Below, piece by piece: positions 6,519 to 19,743 of a stretch of DNA of 36,206 nt. The notes beneath the pieces were generated by a model. That model was not told the origin of the DNA and did no database searches. It saw only the letters and a list, made by a program, of their open reading frames with translations. This DNA comes from Tissierellia bacterium. Lineage in GTDB: Bacteria > Bacillota > Clostridia > Tissierellales > Peptoniphilaceae. Position numbers and translations under genes: made by a program. Where the stretch lies: NCBI GenBank assembly GCA_012728295.1, contig JAAYFJ010000040.1, positions 1-36,206 on the forward strand. The letters are read 5' to 3'. Position 1 is the stretch's first letter. Every line of letters begins with the position of its first letter.

Positions 6519-7697
6519 TTAGAAATCTACATCTTTTCCTTCATAAACATATCTAAATAGTTTTTCCATATTTGATGTATCAATACCTCTAGGGTTAGAA
6601 CCTGTACAAGCATCTGCCACTGCGTGTTCTGATATTGCTGCAATTTTTTCATTAAACTCTTCTTCTTTAATTCCAAAATCTTTCAAGTTTAATTTTATTT
6701 CAAACTTTTTGCTCAGTTCTCTAATTTTTTCAATTAGCTCATTTGTAATTTCTTCGTCAGTTCCTTTTAAGCCAATTGCCTTACCAATTTCTCCATATCT
6801 CTTAAGAGTATTTTCATCTTTTTTGTTGTACTGAATTACATATGGAAGGTACATTGCATTTGCATAACCATGAACTACATGGCCAGTTGAGAACACAGCA
6901 CCTGTCTTGTGTGCCATAGAGTGAACTATTCCCAGCAACGCATTTGAGAAAGCTTGACCTGCTAAGCATTGTGCATAGTGCATTTGCTCACGAGCTTCCA
7001 TATCTCCATTATATGATTTTTCTAGATATTCAAATACCATTTGAATGGCCTTGATTGCCAAAGGATCAGTAAAAGGACTATTAGCTATCGACACATAGGC
7101 TTCCACAGCATGTGTTAATGCATCCATTCCCGTATTAGCAATTAATGATTGTGGCATTGAAGCGACAATATCTGGATCTAATATTGCTACATCAGGAGTA
7201 ATTTCAAAATCTGCCAATGGATATTTAATTCCTTTTTCATAATCTGTTATTACAGAAAATGCAGTAACTTCCGTAGCAGTTCCACTAGTAGACGAAATAG
7301 CTGCAAATCTAGCTTTGGTTCTCAATTTAGGGAAGGTAAATGGAATACATAAATCTTCAAAAGTTACTTCTGGGTGTTCATAAAAAGCCCACATTGCCTT
7401 GGCTGCATCTATAGGAGAGCCTCCACCCATTGCTACAATCCAATCTGGTTCAAAAGCTTGCATTGCCTTAGCGCCCTTCATAACGGTCTCAACTGATGGA
7501 TCAGGCTCAACACCTTCAAACAACTCCACTTCCATTCCTGCTTCTTTTAGATAATCTACAGCTTTATCTAAAAATCCGCTTCTCTTCATGGAGCCACCGC
7601 CCACTACTACAATGGCCCTCTTTCCTTCTAATCCCTTCAAAGCCTCCAACGAGCCTTTTCCATAATAAGTGTCTCTCGGTAATGTATAACGTCTCAT
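6519..7697 (-). CDS. Iron-containing alcohol dehydrogenase (butanol-dehydrogenase type)
   Basis: The 392-aa protein is a group III, iron-dependent alcohol dehydrogenase that would interconvert aldehydes and primary alcohols with NAD(P)H. The N-terminal region holds YYGKGSLEAL and the nucleotide-binding motifs VVGGGSMK and MGGGSPIDAAKAMW. STSGTATEVTAFSVI follows. Metal ligands are seen in DALTHAVEAY and in HSMAHKTGAVFSTGH with the nearby VVHGYANAM. Sequence and length resemble clostridial butanol dehydrogenases. The ATG at 7697 gives the family N terminus MRRYTLPRD and has GAGATGAG upstream. A longer version from the ATG at 7727 adds ten residues but would start only about 9 nt from the predicted transcript start. 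The gene stands alone. It probably disposes of reductant made during amino-acid or peptide fermentation (inference). Confidence 0.9.
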   Translation of the reverse strand: MRRYTLPRDTYYGKGSLEALKGLEGKRAIVVVGGGSMKRSGFLDKAVDYLKEAGMEVELFEGVEPDPSVETVMKGAKAMQAFEPDWIVAMGGGSPIDAAKAMWAFYEHPEVTFEDLCIPFTFPKLRTKARFAAISSTSGTATEVTAFSVITDYEKGIKYPLADFEITPDVAILDPDIVASMPQSLIANTGMDALTHAVEAYVSIANSPFTDPLAIKAIQMVFEYLEKSYNGDMEAREQMHYAQCLAGQAFSNALLGIVHSMAHKTGAVFSTGHVVHGYANAMYLPYVIQYNKKDENTLKRYGEIGKAIGLKGTDEEITNELIEKIRELSKKFEIKLNLKDFGIKEEEFNEKIAAISEHAVADACTGSNPRGIDTSNMEKLFRYVYEGKDVDF

Positions 7698-7742
7698 GCT
7701 GTTCTCATCTCGATAAATTTTTGACATTTTTTTGTCATCTTA

Positions 7743-7771
7743 ATAATACCCTGCGCTATTGAAAATATCAA
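7743..7771 (-). promoter_or_regulatory. Promoter of the alcohol dehydrogenase gene
   Basis: On the minus strand TTGATA (7771-7766), a 17-bp spacer and TATTAT (7748-7743). The predicted start near 7736 favours the translation start at 7697. Confidence 0.65.
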
Positions 7772-7909
7772 TATTTTTTCGTTTTTAGCAGTTTATTATA
7801 AGTGCTATAATTTGGCTGTGTATTAGAATAAATATTTTATAAAGCAATTAATTACAAGGAGAAACACTTTCATTAGCAGTTTTGTCTAAAAACGGTATTT
7901 CTGATAGAT

Positions 7910-8281
7910 TTAAACTATTTCCCTACATGTCTTACACTGTACCTTAACACCATCAGAACTGTTATTCTCCACAGTCCATTTTGCCATATCTACCACAATA
8001 GGTATTAAACTATCACCTTTATCTGTCAATGAATATTCAACTCTAGGTGGAATTTCATTATACTGAACACGATTTATTATTCCCTTAATTTCTAATTCTT
8101 GTAATGACTTTGCCAACATTGTGTTGGTGACATTACCTAATCGTTTCCTGATATTTCCGTATCTGTGAGGCTTTCCATCTGAAAGTACACATAAGATTGA
8201 CACTTTCCATTTTCCCCCTATCAAATCCATAAAATATTTTATAGGACATAATAATTCTTCTCCCTTTATTATTCGGCTCAT
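7910..8281 (-). CDS. HxlR-family winged-helix transcriptional regulator
   Basis: The 123-aa protein has the HxlR signature: a Cys early on in LLCPIKYFMDLIGGKWK, then the winged helix with YGNIRKRLGNVTNTMLAKSL as recognition region and RVEYSLTDKGDSLIPIV as wing and C-terminal helix. The N-terminal Cys acts as a redox or aldehyde sensor in several members. A second Cys pair lies at the C terminus (QCKTCREIV). GGAGG stands 6 nt before the ATG at 8281; the ATG six bases earlier is too close to it. It diverges from the PNPOx-like gene across 133 bp that contain a perfect dyad, so it most likely controls that gene and itself (inference). Confidence 0.88.
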   Translation of the reverse strand: MSRIIKGEELLCPIKYFMDLIGGKWKVSILCVLSDGKPHRYGNIRKRLGNVTNTMLAKSLQELEIKGIINRVQYNEIPPRVEYSLTDKGDSLIPIVVDMAKWTVENNSSDGVKVQCKTCREIV

Positions 8282-8308
8282 AACCATCCTCCATTAGTAA
8301 GTTTTTGA

Positions 8309-8319
8309 ATACTTAGTAT
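8309..8319. promoter_or_regulatory. Dyad ATACT-T-AGTAT, candidate HxlR operator
   Basis: A perfect 5-bp inverted repeat with a single central base lies between the two divergent starts. HxlR proteins bind short TAC/GTA-rich dyads in such positions; the assignment is inference. Confidence 0.4.
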
Positions 8320-8334
8320 GTTTATAATGCGTAC

Positions 8335-8363
8335 TTGCATTACTGCTACTGCGTTGTTATGAT
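8335..8363 (+). promoter_or_regulatory. Promoter of the PNPOx-like gene
   Basis: TTGCAT (8335-8340), 17-bp spacer, TATGAT (8358-8363). Confidence 0.6.
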
Positions 8364-8414
8364 TATATCATACCATGAGCAAAAACCTCATAGAAAATGT
8401 AAAGGAGCATGAAA

Positions 8415-8813
8415 ATGAAAGTAGTCGATTTTTTGAAAAACGCTAAAGTATTCTACGTTTCTACCTGTGATGGAGATCAACCCCGTGTAAGACCTATCGG
8501 TTTCGTGATGGAGTATAATGGACAACTAGCATTCAATACGGATACTAGAAAGAATATGTTCAAGCAATTAAAAGCCAACCCTAAAATTGAAATCAGTGCA
8601 ATAGACGAAAATTTAAACAGCTTGAGAATTACTGGTAGAGCTAATTTTATTACATCTGAGGACTCTCAAAAGGCAGCCCTAGAAGCTATGCCTATGCTTG
8701 CCAAAATAGGCTATACTGTTGGAGATGGTATATTTGAAATATACACTCTTGATGACGTTGCTATTTCATATACTAGTATGACTGGAAAACAATTGGATGG
8801 TATAGAGTTATAG
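8415..8813 (+). CDS. Pyridoxamine 5'-phosphate oxidase-like flavin-binding protein
   Basis: The 132-aa protein is a small split-barrel flavoprotein. KVFYVSTCDGDQPRVRPIGF is the family N-terminal strand pair, with the Arg residues that contact the flavin phosphate. LAFNTDTRKNMFKQLKANPK follows, then a central EISAIDENLNSLRITGRANF strand region. Such proteins bind FMN or F420-like cofactors and are probably reductases; they are not true PdxH. AAAGGAG lies 7 nt before the chosen ATG; the in-frame ATG at 8409 is only 1-2 nt from it. Pairing with a divergent HxlR regulator is a recurrent arrangement for redox or electrophile defence. Actual substrate unknown. Confidence 0.85.
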   Translation: MKVVDFLKNAKVFYVSTCDGDQPRVRPIGFVMEYNGQLAFNTDTRKNMFKQLKANPKIEISAIDENLNSLRITGRANFITSEDSQKAALEAMPMLAKIGYTVGDGIFEIYTLDDVAISYTSMTGKQLDGIEL

Positions 8814-8868
8814 TTAACTATTATCTATTATTGTAAATTGCTATGGGGTTTTTATTCTTGCCTAAAGG

Positions 8869-8902
8869 CTGTGAAGCTTTTATATTAACATCTACTTCAC
8901 AG
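8869..8902. repeat. 8-bp inverted repeat downstream of the PNPOx-like gene
   Basis: CTGTGAAG (8869-8876) and CTTCACAG (8895-8902) could form a hairpin with an 18-nt loop, 56 nt after the stop codon. There is no T run after it, so it may be an mRNA-end structure rather than a true terminator. Confidence 0.4.
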
Positions 8903-9009
8903 ATAAACTAATGTATAATATTACTAACAATCCTTTACAGCATCAGGAATATCCACATGAAGAGCATATTATCAAAATGCTATCTACTATAATAGTCGCA
9001 AAAAATAAT

Positions 9010-9052
9010 AAAGGCAGTGATTCAGATATCTAATCTGACTCACTACCTTTTT
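9010..9052. terminator. Bidirectional terminator
   Basis: AAAGGCAGTGATTCAGAT pairs with ATCTGACTCACTACCTTT with two mismatches, and T runs follow on both strands. It closes the SGNH hydrolase gene on the minus strand and the PNPOx-like transcript on the plus strand. Confidence 0.88.
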
Positions 9053-9055
9053 GTT

Positions 9056-9721
9056 TTATGAGAAAAAGCTTATCAAAGCTTCCGCTAACTTTTGATGCCC
9101 CTTTTCATTGGGGTGCATTCCGTCAGAACACATTAAACTATCGTAATCACCACAAGACAATAACGCTTGTCTAAAATTAACCATTGGCAAAGAATATTCT
9201 TCTGCTAGTTCTTCTACTATTTTATCGTAACCCTCTTGCCAATAGAATATTTCTTTAGTATCTCCTAACCACTTCATTATTGCCTCTCCACCAGCTGTTT
9301 TTGCAACGTAATTAAAAAAGTTCTGGTATGACAATGGTGGCAAATTGATTATTACAGGTTTTAATTTAAGCTCTAAACACTTGTCGATTAGTTGTCTATA
9401 ATATTCCTTAAATTTATCTTTAGGAGTCATAGGAAAAAATTCTCCATCAGGATTATTGGCAATTTCATTCCACAGATGATTACAATCATTTCCTCCAAAT
9501 TCTAAAAATATTGTGGATCCAGGCTCAAATTCATCTTTTCTTTTATTAAAAACTTCCAGCCCTCTATCTATTGTGGCACCAAATACAGACAAGTTCTTAA
9601 ACTTGAGTCCCAGGGCTTTTTCAGCCAATGAAAAACAAGAGTCTTTTAACAGCACATATCTATCTCTTACTTCGTTTAATACTACACCCTTTGCAATTGA
9701 ATCGCCTAGCACATAATACAT
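9056..9721 (-). CDS. SGNH/GDSL-family hydrolase (esterase/lipase type)
   Basis: The 221-aa protein carries the four SGNH blocks: YVLGDSIAKGV at the N terminus with the nucleophile Ser8, a Gly in FGATI, GGNDCNHLW with the oxyanion Asn, and CSDGMHPNEKGH with the catalytic Asp and His. No signal peptide is seen, so it is probably cytoplasmic, acting on acyl or acetyl esters. AAGGAGG lies about 7 nt before the ATG at 9721. The in-frame start at 9751 can be dismissed because it lies at or upstream of the predicted transcript start. The gene is monocistronic, with its own promoter and terminator. Substrate unknown. Confidence 0.88.
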   Translation of the reverse strand: MYYVLGDSIAKGVVLNEVRDRYVLLKDSCFSLAEKALGLKFKNLSVFGATIDRGLEVFNKRKDEFEPGSTIFLEFGGNDCNHLWNEIANNPDGEFFPMTPKDKFKEYYRQLIDKCLELKLKPVIINLPPLSYQNFFNYVAKTAGGEAIMKWLGDTKEIFYWQEGYDKIVEELAEEYSLPMVNFRQALLSCGDYDSLMCSDGMHPNEKGHQKLAEALISFFS

Positions 9722-9752
9722 ATGACCCCTCCTTCGCCATCTAGTTATCATA

Positions 9753-9781
9753 ACTATATCACCTGCTGGTAGTTATGTCAA
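9753..9781 (-). promoter_or_regulatory. Promoter of the SGNH hydrolase gene
   Basis: On the minus strand TTGACA (9781-9776), a 17-bp spacer and TATAGT (9758-9753) with a TG extension. Eleven of twelve positions match consensus. Confidence 0.75.
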
Positions 9782-9814
9782 TTTAAAATACCCGTTTCCC
9801 AATTAATTTTATTT

Positions 9815-9850
9815 ATTAAAATAGAGTGAATTGACTCGTCAACCCACTCT
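9815..9850 (-). terminator. Terminator of the murA-mbl unit
   Basis: On the minus strand AGAGTG/CACTCT with inner TTGAC/GTCAA forms an interrupted stem followed by ATTTTAAT, just after the mbl stop codon. Confidence 0.65.
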
Positions 9851-9859
9851 TAATCCATG

Positions 9860-10900
9860 CTATTCTTCTTTTGTCCTTGTAGTAGCTGCTTCAACTAACC
9901 CTTTTAGCTTATCTTCTAATAGCGGCATACTATCTAGTGATTTTCCTAAACCTAAAGCCACTCCATCCCTTTTATTTGTAGCCAGTCTGACGGGAATTTT
10001 CAAGTGTGCTCTCAATCTATCAGTAATCCCTTTTAGCTCAGAACTACCTCCTGTAATAAGCAAACCATGCTGGTGGATGTCTGTAACCAGTTCTTCGGGC
10101 GTTTCTTCCAACAGTTGCTCTAGCATATCTAATATCTCGCTAAATGAATCCTCCAACATGAAACGTACATCATCGGATGTGATTATTATTTCTCTTGGAA
10201 GTCCAGTAGCTATATCTCTACCAGCTATTCTTAACCCTCTATCATCTGGTTGAGGTGTTAGTGCTCCTATTAAGTGTTTTATGTCTTTTGCAGTATATAT
10301 TCCTATGGCTACTCCATGAGCTTTGCGAATTCCATCAACAATAGCTTTATCAAAAGCATCTCCAGCAGTGCTGATGTTTCTTCCCACTACTACTGAGCCT
10401 AGAGATATAATAGCACCTTGAGCTAATCCTGCGCCAATGTCCAATACCATTCTACCCAGTGGCTTTTCCACATCAAGACCTTCCGCCATAGCTGTTGCTA
10501 ACGGAGCTTCCATTAAATATACCTTTGATAAACCAGCTTCTTGACATACTTCCAACAATGCAGTTCTTGCAACCATTGAGCTTCCCGCGGGAACACCGAC
10601 TACCATGTGTGGACGAACAAAAGCCATCTTAAGTGATTTTTGAACTAAATACTTAATTAGTCTTTTAGTTATTTCATATTCTGCAACCTGTCCGTTTAAG
10701 ATAGGTTTTATCCCTCTAATTGTATCCGGAGTCTTGCCTAGCATTCTCTGCGCTTGTTCTCCCACCGCAAAGAATTTATCTGTCATTCTGTCAATTGCCA
10801 CCACCGTAGGCTCTGATAAAATAACACCTTTGCCTCTTTGGTATAATATTACATTATCCGTTCCTAAATCCATGGTGAGTTCTGCTCTCAATGCACTCAT
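9860..10900 (-). CDS. mbl: MreB-family actin-like cell-shape protein (Mbl)
   Basis: The 346-aa protein is a bacterial actin. It has the phosphate-1 loop as MDLGTDNVILY, the connecting GVPAGSSMVARTAL, the phosphate-2 loop as VLDIGAGLAQGAII, and the adenosine motif LLITGGSSELKGI. It polymerises on the inner membrane and guides the elongation machinery for peptidoglycan synthesis. Position 52 bp downstream of murA on the same strand matches the Firmicute order that identifies Mbl rather than MreB, which sits with mreCD elsewhere. AAGGAG stands 7 nt before the ATG at 10900; the adjacent GTG at 10903 is an alternative. The paralogue name rests on context and is less certain than the family. Confidence 0.85.
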   Translation of the reverse strand: MSALRAELTMDLGTDNVILYQRGKGVILSEPTVVAIDRMTDKFFAVGEQAQRMLGKTPDTIRGIKPILNGQVAEYEITKRLIKYLVQKSLKMAFVRPHMVVGVPAGSSMVARTALLEVCQEAGLSKVYLMEAPLATAMAEGLDVEKPLGRMVLDIGAGLAQGAIISLGSVVVGRNISTAGDAFDKAIVDGIRKAHGVAIGIYTAKDIKHLIGALTPQPDDRGLRIAGRDIATGLPREIIITSDDVRFMLEDSFSEILDMLEQLLEETPEELVTDIHQHGLLITGGSSELKGITDRLRAHLKIPVRLATNKRDGVALGLGKSLDSMPLLEDKLKGLVEAATTRTKEE

Positions 10901-10952
10901 CACGCCACTCCTTCTATGGAAAACATATTATGTGAACGCAATTAATATGTCA

Positions 10953-12209
10953 TCAGTTATTCTCTCTTCGCATTTTTGCTCCTAAGCTTAAGAATTTATC
11001 GATAATATTCTCATATCCTCTGTCTATATGGTACACATCGTATATTGACGTTTCACCTTCAGCTACTAACCCAGCTAAAATCAGCGCAGCTCCTGCTCTT
11101 AAATCCGAAGCATATACATCTGCTCCATGGAGTGTTTTACCTCCATTCACGATTGCAGATCTGCCATCTACTTGAATGTTTGCACCCATTTTTTGTAATT
11201 GTTCCACGTGCATAAAACGGTTTTCAAAAACAGTTTCCATAGCTATGCTGATCCCATTGCATTTTGTCATCAACGCCATAAACTGTGCTTGCATATCCGT
11301 AGGGAATCCTGGATATGGCAGTGTTTTAACGTCTACAGAGTTAAGCATAGGAGTTCCTATTACTCTTAGGGACTCATAGTCTTCATCAATGGTGCAACCA
11401 GCTTCTCCCAGTTTTGCAATAATTGGTTTCATATGACTTGGGATAACATTTAGTATCTCCAAATCTCCACCAGTTATCGCTGCAGCTACCATAAAAGTCC
11501 CTGCTTCTATTCTGTCAGGAATGATAGTATGTTTTGCTCCACCAAGTTTTTTTACACCTTTAATCCTTATTGTAGAAGTTCCGGCACCAGATACTTTTGC
11601 TCCCAACTTTCTCAAAAAGTTAGATAAATCTACAATCTCCGGCTCCATGGCAGCGTTTTCTATTATGGTTTCACCATCTGCTAGCACTGCCGCCATCATT
11701 ATATTCTCCGTTGCTCCTACCGATGGAAAGTCCAAATATATGGTCGCACCAGATAGTTTATTTGCATGGGCAGAAACCATTCCATCGGCTAAAACCGTTT
11801 CAGCCCCCATCGCCTTAAAGCCTTTTAAATGCAAGTCAATGGGTCTTGTGCCAATTTTACATCCTCCTGGCAACGCATTCTCTGTTTTGCCTAGTCTGCC
11901 TAATAAAGGGCCCATTACCAAAAAAGAGGCTCTCATCTTGCTCATTAATTCATAGCCTGTAACATAATTATTCAATCCGTTGGAGTTTATCAATAAAGTA
12001 TTAGGATCTAATTGTTTTACTTCCGCTCCTAAAGACTTCAATACCTCACACATGATTTCAACATCTTTTAACTGCGGAACATCTTCTAGCACTATATCCT
12101 CAGTGCCTAATAGAGATGCCGCCATTATCGGCAATGCTGCATTTTTTGCTCCGCTTATGCGCACAGTTCCCTTTAAAGGTGGGCTCTTTTCAACTATTAT
12201 TCTATCCAA
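10953..12209 (-). CDS. murA: UDP-N-acetylglucosamine 1-carboxyvinyltransferase
   Basis: MurA transfers enolpyruvate from phosphoenolpyruvate to UDP-GlcNAc, the first committed step of peptidoglycan synthesis in the cytoplasm. The 418-aa product has the normal length. It shows GTVRISGAKNAALPIMAA with the Lys22 equivalent, and PGGCKIGTRPIDLHLKG with the catalytic, fosfomycin-reactive Cys at about residue 117. DFPSVGATENIMMAA and the C-terminal GYENIIDKFLSLGA follow. Start choice: AGGAGG lies 7 nt before a TTG at 12209, giving the family N terminus (M)DRIIVEKSPPLKG; the longer frame from 12254 adds 15 non-conserved residues and an ATG in that stretch is out of frame. It is followed by mbl, so wall precursor supply and elongation scaffold are co-expressed. 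Confidence 0.95.
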   Translation of the reverse strand: MDRIIVEKSPPLKGTVRISGAKNAALPIMAASLLGTEDIVLEDVPQLKDVEIMCEVLKSLGAEVKQLDPNTLLINSNGLNNYVTGYELMSKMRASFLVMGPLLGRLGKTENALPGGCKIGTRPIDLHLKGFKAMGAETVLADGMVSAHANKLSGATIYLDFPSVGATENIMMAAVLADGETIIENAAMEPEIVDLSNFLRKLGAKVSGAGTSTIRIKGVKKLGGAKHTIIPDRIEAGTFMVAAAITGGDLEILNVIPSHMKPIIAKLGEAGCTIDEDYESLRVIGTPMLNSVDVKTLPYPGFPTDMQAQFMALMTKCNGISIAMETVFENRFMHVEQLQKMGANIQVDGRSAIVNGGKTLHGADVYASDLRAGAALILAGLVAEGETSIYDVYHIDRGYENIIDKFLSLGAKMRRENN

Positions 12210-12282
12210 AACATTTCCTCCTACATAACTGACAATATATAGTATATAAACCAAATGGTAAAATTCATCTTCTTAAACAATT

Positions 12283-12311
12283 ATTATATCATTGTCTTCA
12301 ACACTATGTAA
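12283..12311 (-). promoter_or_regulatory. Promoter of murA-mbl
   Basis: On the minus strand TTACAT (12311-12306), a 17-bp spacer and TATAAT (12288-12283) with TG extension (TGATATAAT). Confidence 0.65.
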
Positions 12312-12331
12312 AGGATTATAATACTTTACAT
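12306..12331. promoter_or_regulatory. Inverted repeat overlapping the murA -35 box
   Basis: ATGTAAAG (12306-12313) and CTTTACAT (12324-12331) are perfect 8-bp inverted copies with a 10-bp spacer. The left arm contains the murA -35 hexamer, so a bound protein would occlude or contact RNA polymerase. Confidence 0.45.
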
Positions 12332-12446
12332 GCAAACACCGTAATAAATCATAAATAATTCCTTTAAATCTTAGAATAGACTTAGAATTTACTAATACAA
12401 TATATAGAATTCTTGCTGTAATGTATTATTAAGGGAGGGGATATAA

Positions 12447-13061
12447 ATGACTTTTTTATTAAATCTATTATTTTCTTTTGCAATAATATTTTTTCCTACA
12501 TCATTTGTTTACTGGCTTTTTAGAAAAAACAGTCTGTCACTGGGAATATCCAGACCAAAATCACAATGGTTCGCATTTGTGCTTTTCTTAATATATATTG
12601 TATTAGTATATGATATCACAGGTGCTGGAACGTGGTTTGAGCTAAAAATAACGGGAGTTTCTTTCGAAAGTAATCAATTGAATTTAATACCATTTTCACG
12701 AGATATTAATAATTTAGCTTACTTCCTGAATGTAGTAATGTTCATGCCATTTGGATTTTTGTTGCCCTTTATTCTTAATAATAGACTATCCTTTTTAAAA
12801 ATGACGTTTTTAGGACTGAGTTTCTCCACACTTATCGAGCTTAGTCAGCTTACTAACTATCGTCACACCGATGTAGATGATTTGATAATGAATACTATAG
12901 GTGCAATTATAGGATATATATTTTATAGGCTAATAATGCACCATAAAATCCATGGTTCTACTACAAATAACCCTGTATTAGAAGGTATTGCTCTCTGTCT
13001 AACAACAATTGTCAGTCACTTTTTGTTGTTTGGATACGTGATTAAATATACTTTAATATAA
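12447..13061 (+). CDS. VanZ-like family membrane protein
   Basis: The 204-aa protein has about five membrane segments. The VanZ-domain features are present: NLIPFSRDINNLAYFLNVVMF, then MPFGFLLPFI, a helix ending in STLIELSQL, and the conserved RHTDVDDLIMNTIGAIIGY. In Enterococcus VanZ gives low-level teicoplanin resistance, but the family is widespread and its general role is unknown; nothing here indicates a resistance cluster. AGGGAGGGG lies 6 nt before the ATG. It sits alone between atpC (convergent) and murA (divergent), interrupting an otherwise common Firmicute gene order. A hairpin overlapping its stop codon ends the transcript. Confidence 0.8.
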   Translation: MTFLLNLLFSFAIIFFPTSFVYWLFRKNSLSLGISRPKSQWFAFVLFLIYIVLVYDITGAGTWFELKITGVSFESNQLNLIPFSRDINNLAYFLNVVMFMPFGFLLPFILNNRLSFLKMTFLGLSFSTLIELSQLTNYRHTDVDDLIMNTIGAIIGYIFYRLIMHHKIHGSTTNNPVLEGIALCLTTIVSHFLLFGYVIKYTLI

Positions 13062-13084
13062 GAAACCTCGCAAATGCGAGGTTT

Positions 13085-13094
<10 letters not shown>
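13061..13094 (+). terminator. Terminator of the VanZ-like gene, overlapping both neighbouring stops
   Basis: AGAAACCTCGC (13061-13071) and GCGAGGTTTCT (13076-13086) form an 11-bp stem with loop AAAT, followed by ATCTTTTTTT on the plus strand. The stem starts in the stop of the VanZ-like gene and reaches into the stop of atpC. On the minus strand the tail is weaker (TATATTAAAG), so it may only partly terminate the atp operon. Confidence 0.85.
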
Positions 13095-15747
<2,653 letters not shown>

Positions 15748-15758
15748 CCCGTCACCTC

Positions 15759-17276
<1,518 letters not shown>

Positions 17277-17282
17277 TCAACT

Positions 17283-17822
17283 CTATAAGGTCATTCCCAC
17301 AAGGTTATTTCGGACGTCTTCAAGCTTACCTCTTATTGATCCGTCCTTTCGTCTACCTTGATATTCAATGACCATTCCTCCAATTATCTCTTTGTCAACC
17401 TTCTCGTTTAGAATTATCTTTTTCCCGCTATCCTTCTCTATTGCCTCAACAAGGCGTTTCTTTTTTTCGTCGTCAAGAGGAACAGCCGTTGTAACTATTA
17501 CTTTCATGCATCCCATGTGCTCAAAAGCGAGCTTTTTAAATTCTATGTGGATAACACGAAGATAATCGGACCTTTTATTATCTATTAATACCCCAAGAAA
17601 CCTCGAGGTCAATGGCGTCTCCAAATCTCCAATAGTCATCTTCAACAACTCTTTTTTCTTTTCAGCTGTTATTCTTGGATGATTTAATACCGCCAGTAAC
17701 TCTTTGTTGGAATAGATTGCCTTAACTATAAGATCCATTGCCTTAACAACTTTATCTAATGTCCCTCTCTCTTTGGCAGCTTCAAATAGAGCTTGGGCAT
17801 AGGGAATTCTTACCAAAGCCAT
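17283..17822 (-). CDS. atpH: F-type ATP synthase delta subunit
   Basis: The peripheral-stalk subunit that joins b to the top of F1, 179 aa. It has the helical N-terminal domain (RIPYAQALFEAAKERGTLDK) and the C-terminal signature KVDKEIIGGMVIEYQGRRKD followed by DGSIRGKLEDVRNNL. The atpF stop and atpH start overlap as TAATG, so translation is coupled. Confidence 0.95.
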   Translation of the reverse strand: MALVRIPYAQALFEAAKERGTLDKVVKAMDLIVKAIYSNKELLAVLNHPRITAEKKKELLKMTIGDLETPLTSRFLGVLIDNKRSDYLRVIHIEFKKLAFEHMGCMKVIVTTAVPLDDEKKKRLVEAIEKDSGKKIILNEKVDKEIIGGMVIEYQGRRKDGSIRGKLEDVRNNLVGMTL

Positions 17823-18322
17823 TATCTTGCCTCCAAATCATCAATAAAACCATCAATTAATTCTGCTTGAAGCTCAGGGCCCAATGATTTTTTTATCAAT
17901 TTTTCAGCCAATATTACCGCCATATCCCCTGCTTCAGATTTAATCTCTGCATACGCAAACTGTTTTTGCTGTTCTAATTCTCTTTGCGTTCTCGCTTTGA
18001 TGCTTTCTATTTCAGAGCGGGTATCCTCTATCATTTTCCTGTTGATTTCTTCTCCTCGCTGTCTGTAGCTCTCCAATATGCTCGCGCCTTCTTCTCTCAC
18101 TTGAGCCACTTGAGCTTCATAGGATTCTTTCAATTCTAAAGCCTCTTTACGCATGTCTTCAGCATTATCCAACTTCGATTGAATCAAATTTTGTCTTTTT
18201 TGTAAAAACTCACTTACAGGTTTATAGAGATAACGTTTGAGGATGAAAAATAATATTATCACTGAAATCCATACCAATACCATATTATGAATTACCGGTA
18301 CGGCATTTACTTGTATATCCAT
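17822..18322 (-). CDS. atpF: F-type ATP synthase b subunit
   Basis: The membrane-anchored peripheral stalk, 166 aa. One N-terminal membrane segment (about residues 12-30) is followed by the KPVSEFLQKRQNLIQSKLDN motif, then a long charged coiled coil, and DMAVILAEKLIKKSLGPE, which contacts delta. AAAGGAGGGAGAGA precedes the ATG. Only one b gene is present, as in a homodimeric stalk. Confidence 0.95.
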   Translation of the reverse strand: MDIQVNAVPVIHNMVLVWISVIILFFILKRYLYKPVSEFLQKRQNLIQSKLDNAEDMRKEALELKESYEAQVAQVREEGASILESYRQRGEEINRKMIEDTRSEIESIKARTQRELEQQKQFAYAEIKSEAGDMAVILAEKLIKKSLGPELQAELIDGFIDDLEAR

Positions 18323-18356
18323 TCTCTCCCTCCTTTAAAGAGGAGTTCCTCTATAA

Positions 18357-19327
<971 letters not shown>

Positions 19328-19332
19328 GATTA

Positions 19333-19743
19333 TCACCTCTTCTCATTGTTATTAGGTCTTTTTTTCAAGAGCTTCTCATCAAATACCGCAGATAATAATA
19401 CAATATACTTCATAGATATAATTCCAATTATTACAGTAATAAAATTAATGTCCTCAGATAGTATGCTAAGTGCTAATACCAATCCATAAATAAGCATTCT
19501 CATCATATATCCGACTCTAACTTTTCTATTTGCTACATCAGGGGCACAAACAAGCGCCCTTTCAAGAGTGTTTTTCATTTGCAGAAACATCAATATACTA
19601 ACTAGTCCCCCCAACACTTGACCTTTAACCCAAGGACTAGATTCGCTTATTGTCAACTGCCAAATGCCAGCTAAAATCAAGTTTACGGCAACACACCTTA
19701 TTATTAACGCCTTAATTGTATGATCAACTATTTTATTGGTCAT
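19333..19743 (-). CDS. atpI: ATP synthase subunit I (AtpI, c-ring assembly factor family)
   Basis: The 136-aa protein has four predicted membrane segments and the ATP-synt_I pattern: a charged N terminus, LGGLVSILMFLQMKNTLERAL, then KVRVGYMMRMLIYGLVLALS and a C-terminal polar tail. In Na+-ATP synthases of Propionigenium and Acetobacterium, AtpI helps assemble the c-ring. It overlaps atpZ by 11 nt or so and its stop lies just ahead of the atpB start, so it is translationally linked with both. Confidence 0.85.
   Translation of the reverse strand: MTNKIVDHTIKALIIRCVAVNLILAGIWQLTISESSPWVKGQVLGGLVSILMFLQMKNTLERALVCAPDVANRKVRVGYMMRMLIYGLVLALSILSEDINFITVIIGIISMKYIVLLSAVFDEKLLKKRPNNNEKR

Noticed and set aside
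8911..9033. A 40-codon plus-strand frame (MYNITNNPLQ...) downstream of the PNPOx-like gene
   Set aside because: It has no ribosome binding site and its end lies within the bidirectional terminator stem, so it is unlikely to be a gene.
12447..13061. A glycopeptide-resistance gene (VanZ)
   Set aside because: The domain is present, but no vanA/vanH/vanX/vanR/vanS genes are nearby and the family is common in susceptible bacteria.
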